A stretch of 64,000 nucleotides of DNA from Fusobacterium ulcerans ATCC 49185 (GCF_900683735.1 NZ_LR215979.1:2170001-2234000); one strand, 5' to 3'. Shown: positions 45,989 to 55,760, numbered from the stretch's first letter. The notes: a model not told the origin generated them from the sequence alone. A program made the numbers and translations.

Positions 45989-46149
45989 TTGTTAAAATAT
46001 TTTTTTATTTATGTGAATTTAATCTCAATGGACTTCAAATATATATAAGCAAAAAAGAAATATCTAGTTATAATAAATCTCTCTCTACTTGGCACTATTC
46101 TAATTTAGATTATTTTACTATGTCTTTCTTAATATCATATTTTAATCTT

Positions 46150-46962
46150 TTATAATTTCCTTACAGGAATCTGTAATTCTGTTAACCATTCTTCTTTACT
46201 TTTTTTATTCCATATTCCATCTATGTAAACTTCTCTTACTTTATCAACACATTCATAATTATTCTTATTTATCCATGAAAAAAGGTAATTATATGCATCT
46301 CTTAAATTATTGTAATCTCCTTTATGTAATGTTGATACAACTAAAATACTTGGGAGCCTTTTAAATTTTATTGATTCTGTTTCTTTTCCAAATTTTGTTA
46401 CAGCTTCACAATATTCAATACTAAAATTCTGCTCTTTATATTCATCATCTAAGTATTGAATAAAACAGTATTCTGGAATCATACATTTTAAATCTGGATT
46501 TGCTTCTATTACTTCTTTGCCTATCTGTGGAATAACTTTAAAATAATCATTATAATTTGCTATTGATAACTTTTTGTAATAAACAATACATTCAGGTGTA
46601 TTTTTTATAGCTGCTTGATAATTCATAAAACCATCTCCTTTTATATTTTCATTAGAAAAATTGTTTAACCTTGTAAGTTGATCCACTAAACATGCTATTT
46701 CTTTTTCCAAGTTAATTTTTTTTCTATTTATTATTTGTTTGATATTATCATTATTTAAAATTGTAGAAATTTCAGATATAGAAAATCCCATTTGTTTTAA
46801 GCATAATATTTTATGAAGAGTATATAATTGCTCCGTTGTGTAGTATCTATAATTATTTTCTTTATTAATTATAGAGGGTTTTAATAATCCTACTTCATCA
46901 TAATACCTTAATGCTTTTATAGTTGTTTTTGTTATTTGTGAAAACAAGCCTATTTTATACAA
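46150..46962 (-). CDS. MerR family regulator with GyrI-like effector domain
   Basis: A 270-residue BmrR-type activator. The N-terminal MerR helix-turn-helix (FSQITKTTIKALRYYDEVGLLKPSIINKENNYRYYT) is followed by a dimerising coiled coil and a C-terminal GyrI/effector-binding domain (ECIVYYKKLSIANYNDYF...DKVREVYIDGIWNKKSKEEWLTELQIPV), which binds drugs or metabolites. The start is TTG, with GAGGTG 7 nt upstream. The promoter has the 19-bp spacer typical of MerR-activated promoters, so it probably controls itself. Confidence 0.88.
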   Translation of the reverse strand: MYKIGLFSQITKTTIKALRYYDEVGLLKPSIINKENNYRYYTTEQLYTLHKILCLKQMGFSISEISTILNNDNIKQIINRKKINLEKEIACLVDQLTRLNNFSNENIKGDGFMNYQAAIKNTPECIVYYKKLSIANYNDYFKVIPQIGKEVIEANPDLKCMIPEYCFIQYLDDEYKEQNFSIEYCEAVTKFGKETESIKFKRLPSILVVSTLHKGDYNNLRDAYNYLFSWINKNNYECVDKVREVYIDGIWNKKSKEEWLTELQIPVRKL

Positions 46963-46981
46963 AATAAATCACCTCTTAAAA

Positions 46982-47012
46982 ATTTTACACCATCCTGTAA
47001 GAGGAGAGTCAA
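46982..47012 (-). promoter_or_regulatory. MerR-type promoter with 19-bp spacer
   Basis: TTGACT, a 19-bp spacer and TAAAAT on the minus strand. The spacer holds a dyad centred on CCT-CTTAC-AGG. This long spacer needs MerR-type DNA untwisting. No other gene in view shares it. Confidence 0.75.
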
Positions 47013-47420
47013 TAATAATTTTAATTATTCTTTAATATATATTTTCAACTGTAACTGTTGATACTTCATTACTAATAGCTACATTCATTTTATTTCCTGT
47101 TCTTAATCTAGAAAAAAATGTACAAAATAATTAGACTGTATATTCAATTTTTGAAAAATATTTTGAGGAAGCTCAGAATCTTGTAATATTCTATTTTAAA
47201 AGGCAAGTATATTATTAGAAAATAGTAGAAAAAATTTTCTTATAAATACTCAACTTATTTTTTATATAAATTCCAGATATACTATTATAAATTACCTGTA
47301 ATTTTTAAAAATCTTTGAAGTAATTTTGTATTTCTATATTTTCAGATGAAAAATTTTCTCTAATCTTAATTTTTAAAGACTTTCAGCAACTATTAAGTGC
47401 GTAATTGAATATTCAGCTTT

Positions 47421-47450
47421 CTTGTATGCAATCACAGATTGTGATACAAG
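47421..47450. repeat. Inverted repeat upstream of the 568-residue gene
   Basis: CTTGTAT-G-CAATC and GATTG-TG-ATACAAG around ACA, 62 bp before the start codon. It may be an operator or a leader hairpin. The 400 bp to its left show no gene. Confidence 0.5.
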
Positions 47451-47512
47451 TTATTAAGACATCCCCATACAATATACATCTTTGGGCAGACAAAATATTG
47501 GAGAGTGATCAA

Positions 47513-49219
47513 ATGGAAAATAAAGTAAAAACAGTAACAGATAAAATGATTGAGATTTTTGAATTTTATGAAAAAGAAATCAGAGAAGCTATAAAAAATG
47601 ATGAAAGATTGCCAGAGGATAAATTTATGCCTGGCTGGTCAAAAGGAATTCATTTTTCTTGGTATCATCACAAAGCACAGCCTGAATATGATGCAAAGGA
47701 AAGTAATGAAATTACATGCTTCTTTGAATTTAATGGAATTCATGTATCTTATAATAGAATGAAGGAACAAATTGATATAGATTTAAAATTCTTGACAAGT
47801 GAAATTTTTAAAAATGAAATAGTTCCAACAATACAAAAATGGCTTCAGAATAAAGTAGATAATGAACCTTATGGGGGATTATACAATGCTGTCTTTGGAA
47901 TTACTATGACATTAAGTGTTTCTCGTGATCCTCTTCCCACAGATGCTCCACATATGCAGGGACAAGTATGGGAACAAACTAGAATAACAGCTAAAGATGA
48001 AAAACGTCTAAATAAACGTAAAGAACTTATATACAACTTCATCAAAAATAAAGAATACAAAACTACTGATATCAGTGAAATAGATAATTCTCTAGTTCCT
48101 ATATGCTCTGCTGCAGTACAGTATTTTCTTGAAGAATTTGGCAGAAACTATCTTATAGAATTTTTTACTGCTCTTATTGAACAAGCTAAAAAATCCAGAT
48201 TCAGCAGTACTATGACTGATCTCATTTATGGTTTTGCCAATGGAGCTGCTATACTTACTCAGGTAGATGAAAGTCACACTCCTAATGAAGAGGAATTGGC
48301 TCTTGCCTGCTGGTTATCTATGATGATGCTGATACATGGAACTGATAAATATGAAAGACAATATGGACGAGATTATCTGAAAAAGGCTGGTGAACTAGGA
48401 TACAAAGAAGCTAAAAACATATTAAAATTTGGAACAGGGCAGATTCCAGCTGATATAGTACAATATAAGGATAAATATGTAACTTGTTTAGGAAATGATA
48501 TAGATAAAGTTATAGATCTCAAGATAAAAGAAGAGTGTGAAGAAGCATATAAAGCTATGATTGAATTTATAATTCGTTTAATAAAAGCTGGATTTCCTAA
48601 TGAATACAGCATAAAATTCAATTCTAAAGTTAAGGAATTTCTTCCTATTCCTGATTTAAAAAAGACAAAAGCAAATATTTTCTGGAATAACTGTGCAAAG
48701 TATCCAGCACTTTACCCATTGATGAAAGAATATGCTGATACTATAATGGATTCATATGATTATTACAGCGATGCAGATAGTGAAGAAGCAGTTCCAGTAG
48801 GTGGATATGCGGTATTTGCTCTAGGGTTGGCTGATATTTCAAATGGTGACATAGTACAAAAATTTATGGAACAAAATGATTCTGAACACTCTATCAGTCC
48901 AAGCTGGTTTGTAGGAGAGTATATAGATAAATTCGGCATAACTCCTGAGAATATTCCTGTAGTTATTGCCTGTCTGACTAACTCAAATAATCATGGTTAC
49001 AAAGGAGATAATTTTGCTGGATTAAATAATACTGATATTTTAAGTAAGTTTGTAGAAGAACTGGAAAATAGTGAAATCAGCAGTTATTCTATATATGAGC
49101 TTATAGAAAGCATATGGGGTGGAGAAGATGAATTGAAAGAAGTTATAGATGAAGCCAGTAGAGCAAATCAAGAATATCTTCAAAAAATTCTTGAACTCTC
49201 TGAAGAAGATGAAGATTAA
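47513..49219 (+). CDS. Large soluble protein of unknown function
   Basis: About 568 residues, acidic, with no signal peptide or membrane helix. Features include a His/Trp-rich segment near the start (GWSKGIHFSWYHHKAQPEYD) and a helical repeat-like middle (WLSMMMLIHGTDKYERQYGRDYLKKAGELGYKEAKNIL) that resembles Sel1/TPR-type helices. The start at 47513 (MENKVKTV) has GGAGAG upstream; the frame is open further 5' but lacks a start signal. It is a lone plus-strand gene with its own terminator, divergent from the MerR gene. No family is claimed. Confidence 0.7.
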   Translation: MENKVKTVTDKMIEIFEFYEKEIREAIKNDERLPEDKFMPGWSKGIHFSWYHHKAQPEYDAKESNEITCFFEFNGIHVSYNRMKEQIDIDLKFLTSEIFKNEIVPTIQKWLQNKVDNEPYGGLYNAVFGITMTLSVSRDPLPTDAPHMQGQVWEQTRITAKDEKRLNKRKELIYNFIKNKEYKTTDISEIDNSLVPICSAAVQYFLEEFGRNYLIEFFTALIEQAKKSRFSSTMTDLIYGFANGAAILTQVDESHTPNEEELALACWLSMMMLIHGTDKYERQYGRDYLKKAGELGYKEAKNILKFGTGQIPADIVQYKDKYVTCLGNDIDKVIDLKIKEECEEAYKAMIEFIIRLIKAGFPNEYSIKFNSKVKEFLPIPDLKKTKANIFWNNCAKYPALYPLMKEYADTIMDSYDYYSDADSEEAVPVGGYAVFALGLADISNGDIVQKFMEQNDSEHSISPSWFVGEYIDKFGITPENIPVVIACLTNSNNHGYKGDNFAGLNNTDILSKFVEELENSEISSYSIYELIESIWGGEDELKEVIDEASRANQEYLQKILELSEEDED

Positions 49220-49276
49220 ATAATAATCATTTTCTATAGCAAAATAAATATTATAAGAGATTGTTTTAATATAGAA

Positions 49277-49309
49277 AAGAGTAGAGGTTAGTTCTCAATC
49301 TCTACTCTT
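49277..49309 (+). terminator. Terminator after the 568-residue gene
   Basis: A 10-bp stem AAGAGTAGAG/CTCTACTCTT with a 13-nt loop, followed by a short T-rich stretch. Confidence 0.6.
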
Positions 49310-49351
49310 ACTCTATTTAATAATAATTTATTATTTAATTTTATTTTTTAT

Positions 49352-49810
49352 TTAAGGAACTAAAATAACTTGAACTTTCTCTTTTGGAGTAATAGTTGTA
49401 GCATCTGTAGATAATTGTAAATATTTATCTGACATTCCTCCATTATTAACAAATGTAACATAATTTCCACTTGCTGTTCTTAAAGCATATTTTCCATTTT
49501 CAAGATAACATAATGTAAAACGCTCCCATTCACGAATCCAAACTGCATCTGTATGAACAGGGAAAGCATTTCCAGGATCTGTATTATTATTCGACTTGAT
49601 TGATAAATATTTTCCAGAACCAGTTTTAATAGCTACATGTGTATCATCACATTTTTCAAAACTAAATTCTTCCCAAGGACCTATAGCTTTCGCATCAGTG
49701 TGAATACTCAATAAATTTTCTTTTTCTCCCATACCTCCACGATTTACAGCAGTTAAATATTTTCCACCTGAAATTGCAATTGCTACAGTTACTTCTTTCA
49801 TAATTTTCAT
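49352..49810 (-). CDS. Beta-trefoil (fascin-like) protein
   Basis: A 152-residue protein made of three similar units with GGKYLTAVN, SGKYLSIKS and SGNYVTFVN, each followed by a sequence like LSIHTDA, FPVHTDA, LQLSTDA. This threefold pattern with G-x-Y-hydrophobic starts fits a beta-trefoil of the fascin/actin-crosslinking type, which usually binds glycans or proteins. It has no signal peptide, so it would be cytoplasmic unless released some other way. The first ATG has GGAGG 7 nt upstream. Confidence 0.7.
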   Translation of the reverse strand: MKIMKEVTVAIAISGGKYLTAVNRGGMGEKENLLSIHTDAKAIGPWEEFSFEKCDDTHVAIKTGSGKYLSIKSNNNTDPGNAFPVHTDAVWIREWERFTLCYLENGKYALRTASGNYVTFVNNGGMSDKYLQLSTDATTITPKEKVQVILVP

Positions 49811-49969
49811 ATTTAAACCTCCTTTTATATTTCTCTCAACAAAATAACCAGTTTTAACAACTCATTACTTCACATAAAATCCTTTAACATTACATTCTTT
49901 CTCCATAATTCATATTATACTCCTCTATTTTTTTATTTGCAAGCCTTTAATTCTTAATTTTTTAAACAC

Positions 49970-50018
49970 ATAAAAAAACATCTAAATTATTAAATATCAT
50001 TCAATAATTTGGGTGTTT
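49970..50018 (-). terminator. Terminator after the 155-residue gene
   Basis: A 15-bp stem (AACA.C.AAATTATT/AATAATTT.G.TGTT, two G-U pairs) is followed by seven Ts on the minus strand. Confidence 0.7.
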
Positions 50019-50060
50019 AAATTTTTTTAAATATTCTTTTATATTATTCTTTCAATAAAA

Positions 50061-50528
50061 TTAAGATTCCCAGAATGGATCCACTTCAGTTTCTCCATAA
50101 TAGTATCCACCATAGATAGTTGTTGACATATCCTCATCAATATCAGGCATAGTGTCTCCAATCCAATGATACACTTCACTATCTAATGAAAGGTATCCCT
50201 CTGAATGATTTCCAAAACATATATGTTTTATCAATTCCATACACTCATTAAAATTTTCACTTTTCGCTATGTAAAAAACACTCTCATCCTCTTTGCTGTT
50301 CAGCTCACTTCCATCACCTGTGGCAAATGCAAAAAGCTTCTCATCAACATCAGCAATAATAATCATCTCATTCAGCTCATCATCTTCATTCTGCATTTCT
50401 TTGAATTTTTCCAAAGCAATGTTTATATGCTTTGAAAGTTCAGGAACTAATTGCTCATTTCCTATCTCAAAAAAAAGTTTCCCCAATTCATTAATTGTTT
50501 TTTCAGCATACTTTTCCATAATATTCAT
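50061..50528 (-). CDS. Acidic protein of unknown function, 155 residues
   Basis: A soluble, strongly acidic protein. The N-terminal half is helical (TINELGKLFFEIGNEQLVPELSKHI); the C-terminal part is rich in Asp, Tyr and Gly (YHWIGDTMPDIDEDMS...GGYYYGETEVDPFW). It has GGAGG upstream. No family is recognised; size and acidity would fit an immunity or DNA-mimic-like protein, but there is no partner to support that. Confidence 0.55.
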   Translation of the reverse strand: MNIMEKYAEKTINELGKLFFEIGNEQLVPELSKHINIALEKFKEMQNEDDELNEMIIIADVDEKLFAFATGDGSELNSKEDESVFYIAKSENFNECMELIKHICFGNHSEGYLSLDSEVYHWIGDTMPDIDEDMSTTIYGGYYYGETEVDPFWES

Positions 50529-50725
50529 AATTATACCTCCGCAAACGAATTTTATGTACTATAAATATGATAACATTTTTTTATAATTTTATATAGTTTT
50601 ATTCTTATTCTCATCAGTTCAGATAAATAATAACTCCAATTTATTAATCTGTTTTTTTTAATAAAATTTTATTTCTAATCTCAAGTTATTTAAGCTGTTA
50701 TGTTTAATATATTATTTCTTTTTTA

Positions 50726-51709
50726 TTACTTATTAAAATATAAAATTTCAGGATTTTTCATACTTGTTTCAATAATACTAAATACAATTGGTAATAATAG
50801 ATCATATAAAACTTTATGAATATTATCTAAATTTGTTTCATGAAATAATATATTTCTTTTTTCTCTTATTTTTTTTATATCTTTTGCTGTTATCAAAGTA
50901 ATCTCTTCTGCATTTATAGCATTCCTTTTCTCTTTAATTTCATAAAAATACAAAGTATCTAACATGGCTAAATCTTTCATCTCCCCTTTGTAAAGTAATG
51001 GCATATTTCTATATAACTTTTTATTTTCATTATAATTATTTTTTAATATTTCTTTAAATTTTTTAGAATGATATATTAATTCAAAGAAACCAAAAAGTGT
51101 AACAAATTTTGCAATAGGATTTTTATATTTAATTGCTTCCATATATCTTTTTATAAGCATCAATTCATATGAAGTTTTAGAAATAGAAACATTACTTAAA
51201 TTCTGTTGTGAAATCATTTCTATTTTTTCTATTTCACCAGCAAAATTCATACATTCTATTGTAAAAAGTTTATCTGTTTTTCCATAATATGTTTTATATC
51301 CAAGTGCTGGTACAAAATTAGGGAATCCTTCATGTTTATTATAACTTTTTTTTGACAATTCAAAATTTATTACCAAACAAATATTTTCTAATATGCTTTC
51401 TTTTATATCTTTAGAATATAAATTTTTCATTACTATTTCAATTTTATATTCAAAAAGCCTTTCCTTTTCTTTTTTTTGATTTGAAAGAACATCAGATATA
51501 TAAATTTTTTGACAAAGACAATTACCTATATAAATATTATCATACTCAAAAAAATTTTCCCCTTCTAAATTAATGATATGGTAACTTTCTGATTTTTCAT
51601 AATCACCATAACCTTTTTTAGAAATTATTTTTCCCTCTATTAAAATATATTTCATCTCTTTTACTTCTTCTTCATTTATTACTTTTTTTTCAATATTCTT
51701 TTCAAACAT
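50726..51709 (-). CDS. HEPN-motif protein (RNxxxH), putative RNase
   Basis: A 327-residue protein. The first half is mixed alpha/beta with many aromatic residues. Near the C-terminus (about residues 290-297) EKRNILFH gives the RNxxxH form of the HEPN catalytic motif, followed by a helix NIHKVLYDLLLPIVFSIIE. The domain layout (beta-rich front, HEPN at the end) resembles ApeA-type anti-phage proteins. It stands alone with a GGAG site and no antitoxin gene beside it. Assignment rests on the motif and helical context. Confidence 0.6.
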   Translation of the reverse strand: MFEKNIEKKVINEEEVKEMKYILIEGKIISKKGYGDYEKSESYHIINLEGENFFEYDNIYIGNCLCQKIYISDVLSNQKKEKERLFEYKIEIVMKNLYSKDIKESILENICLVINFELSKKSYNKHEGFPNFVPALGYKTYYGKTDKLFTIECMNFAGEIEKIEMISQQNLSNVSISKTSYELMLIKRYMEAIKYKNPIAKFVTLFGFFELIYHSKKFKEILKNNYNENKKLYRNMPLLYKGEMKDLAMLDTLYFYEIKEKRNAINAEEITLITAKDIKKIREKRNILFHETNLDNIHKVLYDLLLPIVFSIIETSMKNPEILYFNK

Positions 51710-51833
51710 TTTTAGATCTCCTATTCAATAATTTTATATTATAGTGAATTTTTTAGAGTTAAAAAAATTACTACTTAAATTTTCTATTTAATTACTGGAT
51801 AAAATAATTAGTCCATTTTTCATCTCTTAATTT

Positions 51834-51877
51834 AAAAATCACCCATAAGATAAATTTATCTCATGAGTGATTTTTTT
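51834..51877 (-). terminator. Terminator after the M42 peptidase gene
   Basis: A long stem AAAAATCAC.CAT.AGATAA/TTATCT.ATG.GTGATTTTT directly after the stop codon, with T/A tracts on both sides. Confidence 0.8.
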
Positions 51878-51878
51878 A

Positions 51879-52949
51879 TTAGAATGATTTTATTACATCT
51901 TTATTCAATTCTTTGATTACTTCTACAGCTAATGATATAGCTGCTGTTAAATCATCTATTGAGGCATATGAATAATGAGTATGAATATATCTAGTTGGAA
52001 TTCCCAGCACAAGTACAGGAATACCAGTTTCAGAAATATGATATTTCCCTCCATTAGTTGATCCTTTTTCTCTTGCTATCATTTGGTATTTTATTCCCTT
52101 TTTATCAGCTATATCTCTTGCAAATTTTAATACTCTTGGATTAGATATCATAGCTCCATCTACAACTCTCAGCTGTACACCTTTTTTCAATGCTCCATGA
52201 GAAGCTGTTCCTTCCTTAAAACTGTCATCAGCAGGTGATCCCTCAAATACTATTGCAAAATCAGGCTTTACTCTATAAGCAGCTACCTGTGCTCCTCTCA
52301 ATCCAACTTCTTCCTGTGAAGCAAATGCTCCCACTACATTGACATTTTTTATTCCATTATTTTTTACAGCCTTCAGAACTTCAATAGAAGCTGCACATCC
52401 AAGCCTGTTATCAAAAGCCTTTGCTCTCATTATACCTATTTTTTCATCATATACAAAACTTACATCTGGAACGATTGGATTTCCTACTTCTATTCCATAG
52501 AGTTCAACAGTTTCTTCATAACTGCTTGTTCCTATATCAATAGTAAGTTCTGACATTTTTGGAAGCCTATTTTTTTCTTCATCAGTCATAAAGTGAGGTG
52601 GTTTAGATGTAACTATTCCTTTGATATATTCTCCCTTATTATTTTTGATAACAACAGCACTGGCAGGAACATTTCCTACATGCCATCCCCCCAAAGTAAG
52701 GAAGCTGATAGACCCATTTCTATTAATATTTTCTACTATAAATCCTACTTCATCAGTATGACAATCTAATGCCACTGTTGGTATAGTTGTATCTCTTTCT
52801 TCAAGCCCCATATATAGATTATTTATTGAATCTCTTTCAGAACTTAGAAAATTTATCTCTTTTTTTATTTTTTCAATAACCTCATCTTCAAAACCGGGAG
52901 CTCCAAAAGTATTTGTCAGTTCCTCAATCATCTTAATAAGTTTTTTCAT
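51879..52949 (-). CDS. M42 family metallo-aminopeptidase
   Basis: A 356-residue dinuclear-zinc aminopeptidase of the FrvX/YsdC/PepA-like group. Metal and catalytic residues are seen in LDCHTDEVGF (His), AFDNRLGC (Asp), SQEEVGLRGA (Glu-Glu), IVFEGSPADD (Asp) and the C-terminal THYSYAS (His). It probably forms the tetrahedral dodecamer that trims peptides in the cytoplasm. It is encoded 32 bp after a peptide-binding lipoprotein gene and would degrade the imported peptides. Confidence 0.92.
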   Translation of the reverse strand: MKKLIKMIEELTNTFGAPGFEDEVIEKIKKEINFLSSERDSINNLYMGLEERDTTIPTVALDCHTDEVGFIVENINRNGSISFLTLGGWHVGNVPASAVVIKNNKGEYIKGIVTSKPPHFMTDEEKNRLPKMSELTIDIGTSSYEETVELYGIEVGNPIVPDVSFVYDEKIGIMRAKAFDNRLGCAASIEVLKAVKNNGIKNVNVVGAFASQEEVGLRGAQVAAYRVKPDFAIVFEGSPADDSFKEGTASHGALKKGVQLRVVDGAMISNPRVLKFARDIADKKGIKYQMIAREKGSTNGGKYHISETGIPVLVLGIPTRYIHTHYSYASIDDLTAAISLAVEVIKELNKDVIKSF

Positions 52950-52981
52950 TTGATTATGCCTCCATCTTTAATTTTGCTGAT

Positions 52982-54508
52982 TTATTTTTTAAAACTTAAT
53001 TCATCAAAGTTAATGTAACTTGTTGCTTTTACCCCTTCTATTCCCTTTACAGCTGCTACTGTATTATTAGAATAGTACATAGGAATAACTGGTACATCAT
53101 CATAAATTATTTCTGCAACTTGTTTGTATAATTCTTTTCTTTTATTTTGATCTACTTCTTTTTTAGCTTCATCCAATAATTTATCCATTGCTGGATTTAC
53201 ATATTGTGATCTGTTTCCTGCTCCACCTAATTGAGAACTGTGAAAATTAGGGTAGAATCCATAATCTCCATCATATGTAGATGGTCCCCATCCAAGTGTG
53301 AACATATCTAGATCTCCTCTACCTGTTGCAGCTAGGAAAGTTCCCCACTCTAGAGATTCAATAGATACATCTATCCCTACTTCTTTCAATTGAGCTTGAA
53401 TTATTTCACACATTTGCATTCTTACAGGACTGTTGCTTACTCCAAGACTTAATTTAGTTCCTGTTAATCCTTTTTCTTGAATTATTCTCTTTGCCTCTTC
53501 TGGATTATATTCTAAAACTTTTGAATCAGGACTGTATCCAAATGTTCCTGGAGCTATGAAGCTGTTAGCTTTATCTACTGTTCCCATCATTATACTGTTG
53601 ATAATGTCATCTCTGTTTATTGCCATTGCTATTGCTCTTCTTACATCTCTATCTTTTAAAACACCTTTATCTGTATTTATTCCTACATAGTTTACAGATA
53701 TTCCGCTTGATTCAAGATAATTTATTTTATCTTTATTATCTAAAACTATTTTTCTTGATTCTGCACCAAGATCAGCAGTCATATCAATTTCACCAGTTTC
53801 AAGCCCTATAACTCTGCTGTTTTCTTCTGGTACTGCTCTTACTACTATATATTTTATAGCTGGTTCCCCTTTAAAATATTCAGGGAATGCTTCTAAAGTT
53901 ATTCTGTCTCCTATTTTCCAGTCTTTATATTTATATGGACCAGTTCCAACAGGATTTTCAAAATATTTATTTCCTTTTTCAGCATAATATTTTTCACTTA
54001 TTATAGATGCTGTCTTGTGGCTCAAGTGAGCTAATAACGGAGCAAAAGGCTCGCTAGTTATAATTTTTACTGTATTATCATCTACAACTTCTACATTACT
54101 TATTAACTTGTATAAATGTCCTACTTTTGGTAACTCTTTAGCTCTTTCAATAGTAAATTTTACATCATTTGCTGTAAATTTTTCCCCATTATGAAATTTT
54201 ACATTTTCATTAAGATGGAATAAAAGAGTATTGTCATCTATTCTTTCCCAGCTTTTTGCCAGTCCAGGTACTATTTCTCCTGTCATCTCATCTACTTCTA
54301 CAAGTCTGTCATAAAGTACATTTATTATTCTTTGAGAATACTGCTCTGTTGTATCTTGTGGATCTAAAGTTTTACATTCTGATATTTGGGCAAATACTAA
54401 TGTATCCTTTGGTGCAGCAGCTGATTTTTCAGCTGTCTTACTTCCTCCACAGCTAACCAATAAAAAAGATAATAAACATGATAATAATATTAAAATTCTT
54501 TTCTTCAT
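52982..54508 (-). CDS. Oligopeptide/dipeptide ABC transporter substrate-binding lipoprotein
   Basis: A 508-residue family 5 solute-binding protein. The signal peptide has lipobox LLVSC. The mature part has the SBP_bac_5 features SECKTLDPQDTTEQYSQRIINVLYDRLVE, RAIAMAINRDDIINSIMMG and WGTFLAATGRGDLDMFTLGWGPSTYDGDYGF. No permease or ATPase genes are near, so it probably shares a transporter encoded elsewhere. It is upstream of the M42 peptidase in the same orientation. Confidence 0.92.
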   Translation of the reverse strand: MKKRILILLSCLLSFLLVSCGGSKTAEKSAAAPKDTLVFAQISECKTLDPQDTTEQYSQRIINVLYDRLVEVDEMTGEIVPGLAKSWERIDDNTLLFHLNENVKFHNGEKFTANDVKFTIERAKELPKVGHLYKLISNVEVVDDNTVKIITSEPFAPLLAHLSHKTASIISEKYYAEKGNKYFENPVGTGPYKYKDWKIGDRITLEAFPEYFKGEPAIKYIVVRAVPEENSRVIGLETGEIDMTADLGAESRKIVLDNKDKINYLESSGISVNYVGINTDKGVLKDRDVRRAIAMAINRDDIINSIMMGTVDKANSFIAPGTFGYSPDSKVLEYNPEEAKRIIQEKGLTGTKLSLGVSNSPVRMQMCEIIQAQLKEVGIDVSIESLEWGTFLAATGRGDLDMFTLGWGPSTYDGDYGFYPNFHSSQLGGAGNRSQYVNPAMDKLLDEAKKEVDQNKRKELYKQVAEIIYDDVPVIPMYYSNNTVAAVKGIEGVKATSYINFDELSFKK

Positions 54509-54707
54509 TAAATCCCCCTCTGTATAATATTCTTTTTCCCTTGTATTTTATATATACCACATTTTTTCAATAATAAAAATATTATATATATATGTATACG
54601 ATTTATTTTATTTACTGTATTCATTTCTTAAAATCTTTTACTTATGCTTTTTATATCTATCTTTTATTCCTGTTTTATGTTAGAATAATGCTCAGAGGTG
54701 AGAATAA

Positions 54708-55760
54708 ATGGAATTAACAGTTAGAAATTGGGGCAAAACAAAATTTGATGAAACAGTGAAATTATATACTCTTAAAAATGATTTTTTAGAAGTAGAAATT
54801 CTCAATTATGGGGGAATTATAAGGAAAATTTCTTTTCCAGATAAAAATGGAAAGATTGAAAATATAGTCTTAAATCTAAGCAATATCTCTGATTATGAAG
54901 AAAGATCTCCTTACTTTGGAGCTATTGTTGGAAGAAATGCTGGAAGAATATCAAATGCTGAACTAAAAATAAAAGATACTATATACAAACTTAATGCTAA
55001 CAGTGGCAAAAATAATATTCATGGTGGAATAAATAATTTCAGTCATAAAATATGGAATTCCAGAGAAATAAAAGGAGATGACTTTATTGGTTTAGAACTC
55101 ACACTTAAAAGTCCTCACTTAGAAGAGGGATTTCCAGGAAATATTTCTGTCACTGTAAAATATATATTAAAGAATGATGAGCTATCCCTTGAATATTATG
55201 GAACTACTGATAGAGAAACATATATAAATCTTACCAATCATTCATATTTTAATTTAAGTGGAGATTTTAAAAGAACTATATCTGATGAATATCTAAAACT
55301 AAACTCTAGCACTTTTATAGCTGTAGATGAGGCTACTCTTCCAGTAAAAATATCTGAAGTAAATGATACTTCTTTTGATTTTCGTGAATTTTCTCTTTTA
55401 AAAACTTCTCTTGATTCTGACGATTCTCAAATCAGAATTGTAAATAATGGATTAGACCATCCTTTTATTTTAGATGAAAATAAAGATGTTCCTGCTGCTC
55501 AGCTGAAAGATGATATCTCTGGAAGAATGATGAAGGTATTTACTGACCAGCCTGCAGTTGTTATATACACTGGAAACTATCTTCACGAAATAGGAAAACT
55601 TTCAGATAGTTCAGATTGTAAAAAACATATGGGTATCTGCTTTGAGACACAGGATTATCCTAATGTTTTAAGATTCCTTCCTGAAAAAGGAAAAATCTAT
55701 ACGCCATTAAATCCTTATATTCAAAAAACTATTTTTAAATTTTTAATAAATAAAAATTAA
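54708..55760 (+). CDS. galM: Aldose 1-epimerase (galactose mutarotase)
   Basis: A 350-residue enzyme that interconverts alpha and beta anomers of galactose or related sugars. Motifs of GalM: NLTNHSYFNLSG (catalytic His), NIHGG and GLDHPF, and the catalytic Glu in ICFETQDYPN near the C-terminus. The start has GAGGTGAG upstream. No gal or lac genes are adjacent; a split lysine exporter follows 15 bp later, so the two may share a transcript by chance of position. Confidence 0.9.
   Translation: MELTVRNWGKTKFDETVKLYTLKNDFLEVEILNYGGIIRKISFPDKNGKIENIVLNLSNISDYEERSPYFGAIVGRNAGRISNAELKIKDTIYKLNANSGKNNIHGGINNFSHKIWNSREIKGDDFIGLELTLKSPHLEEGFPGNISVTVKYILKNDELSLEYYGTTDRETYINLTNHSYFNLSGDFKRTISDEYLKLNSSTFIAVDEATLPVKISEVNDTSFDFREFSLLKTSLDSDDSQIRIVNNGLDHPFILDENKDVPAAQLKDDISGRMMKVFTDQPAVVIYTGNYLHEIGKLSDSSDCKKHMGICFETQDYPNVLRFLPEKGKIYTPLNPYIQKTIFKFLINKN

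Noticed and set aside
45973-46155. Plus-strand ORF of 60 codons next to the MerR gene
   Set aside because: It starts inside a terminator, has no ribosome site and shows no conserved pattern.
50205-50586. Plus-strand ORFs of 76 and 97 codons opposite the acidic 155-residue gene
   Set aside because: They are antisense shadows of a gene with a good ribosome site and terminator.
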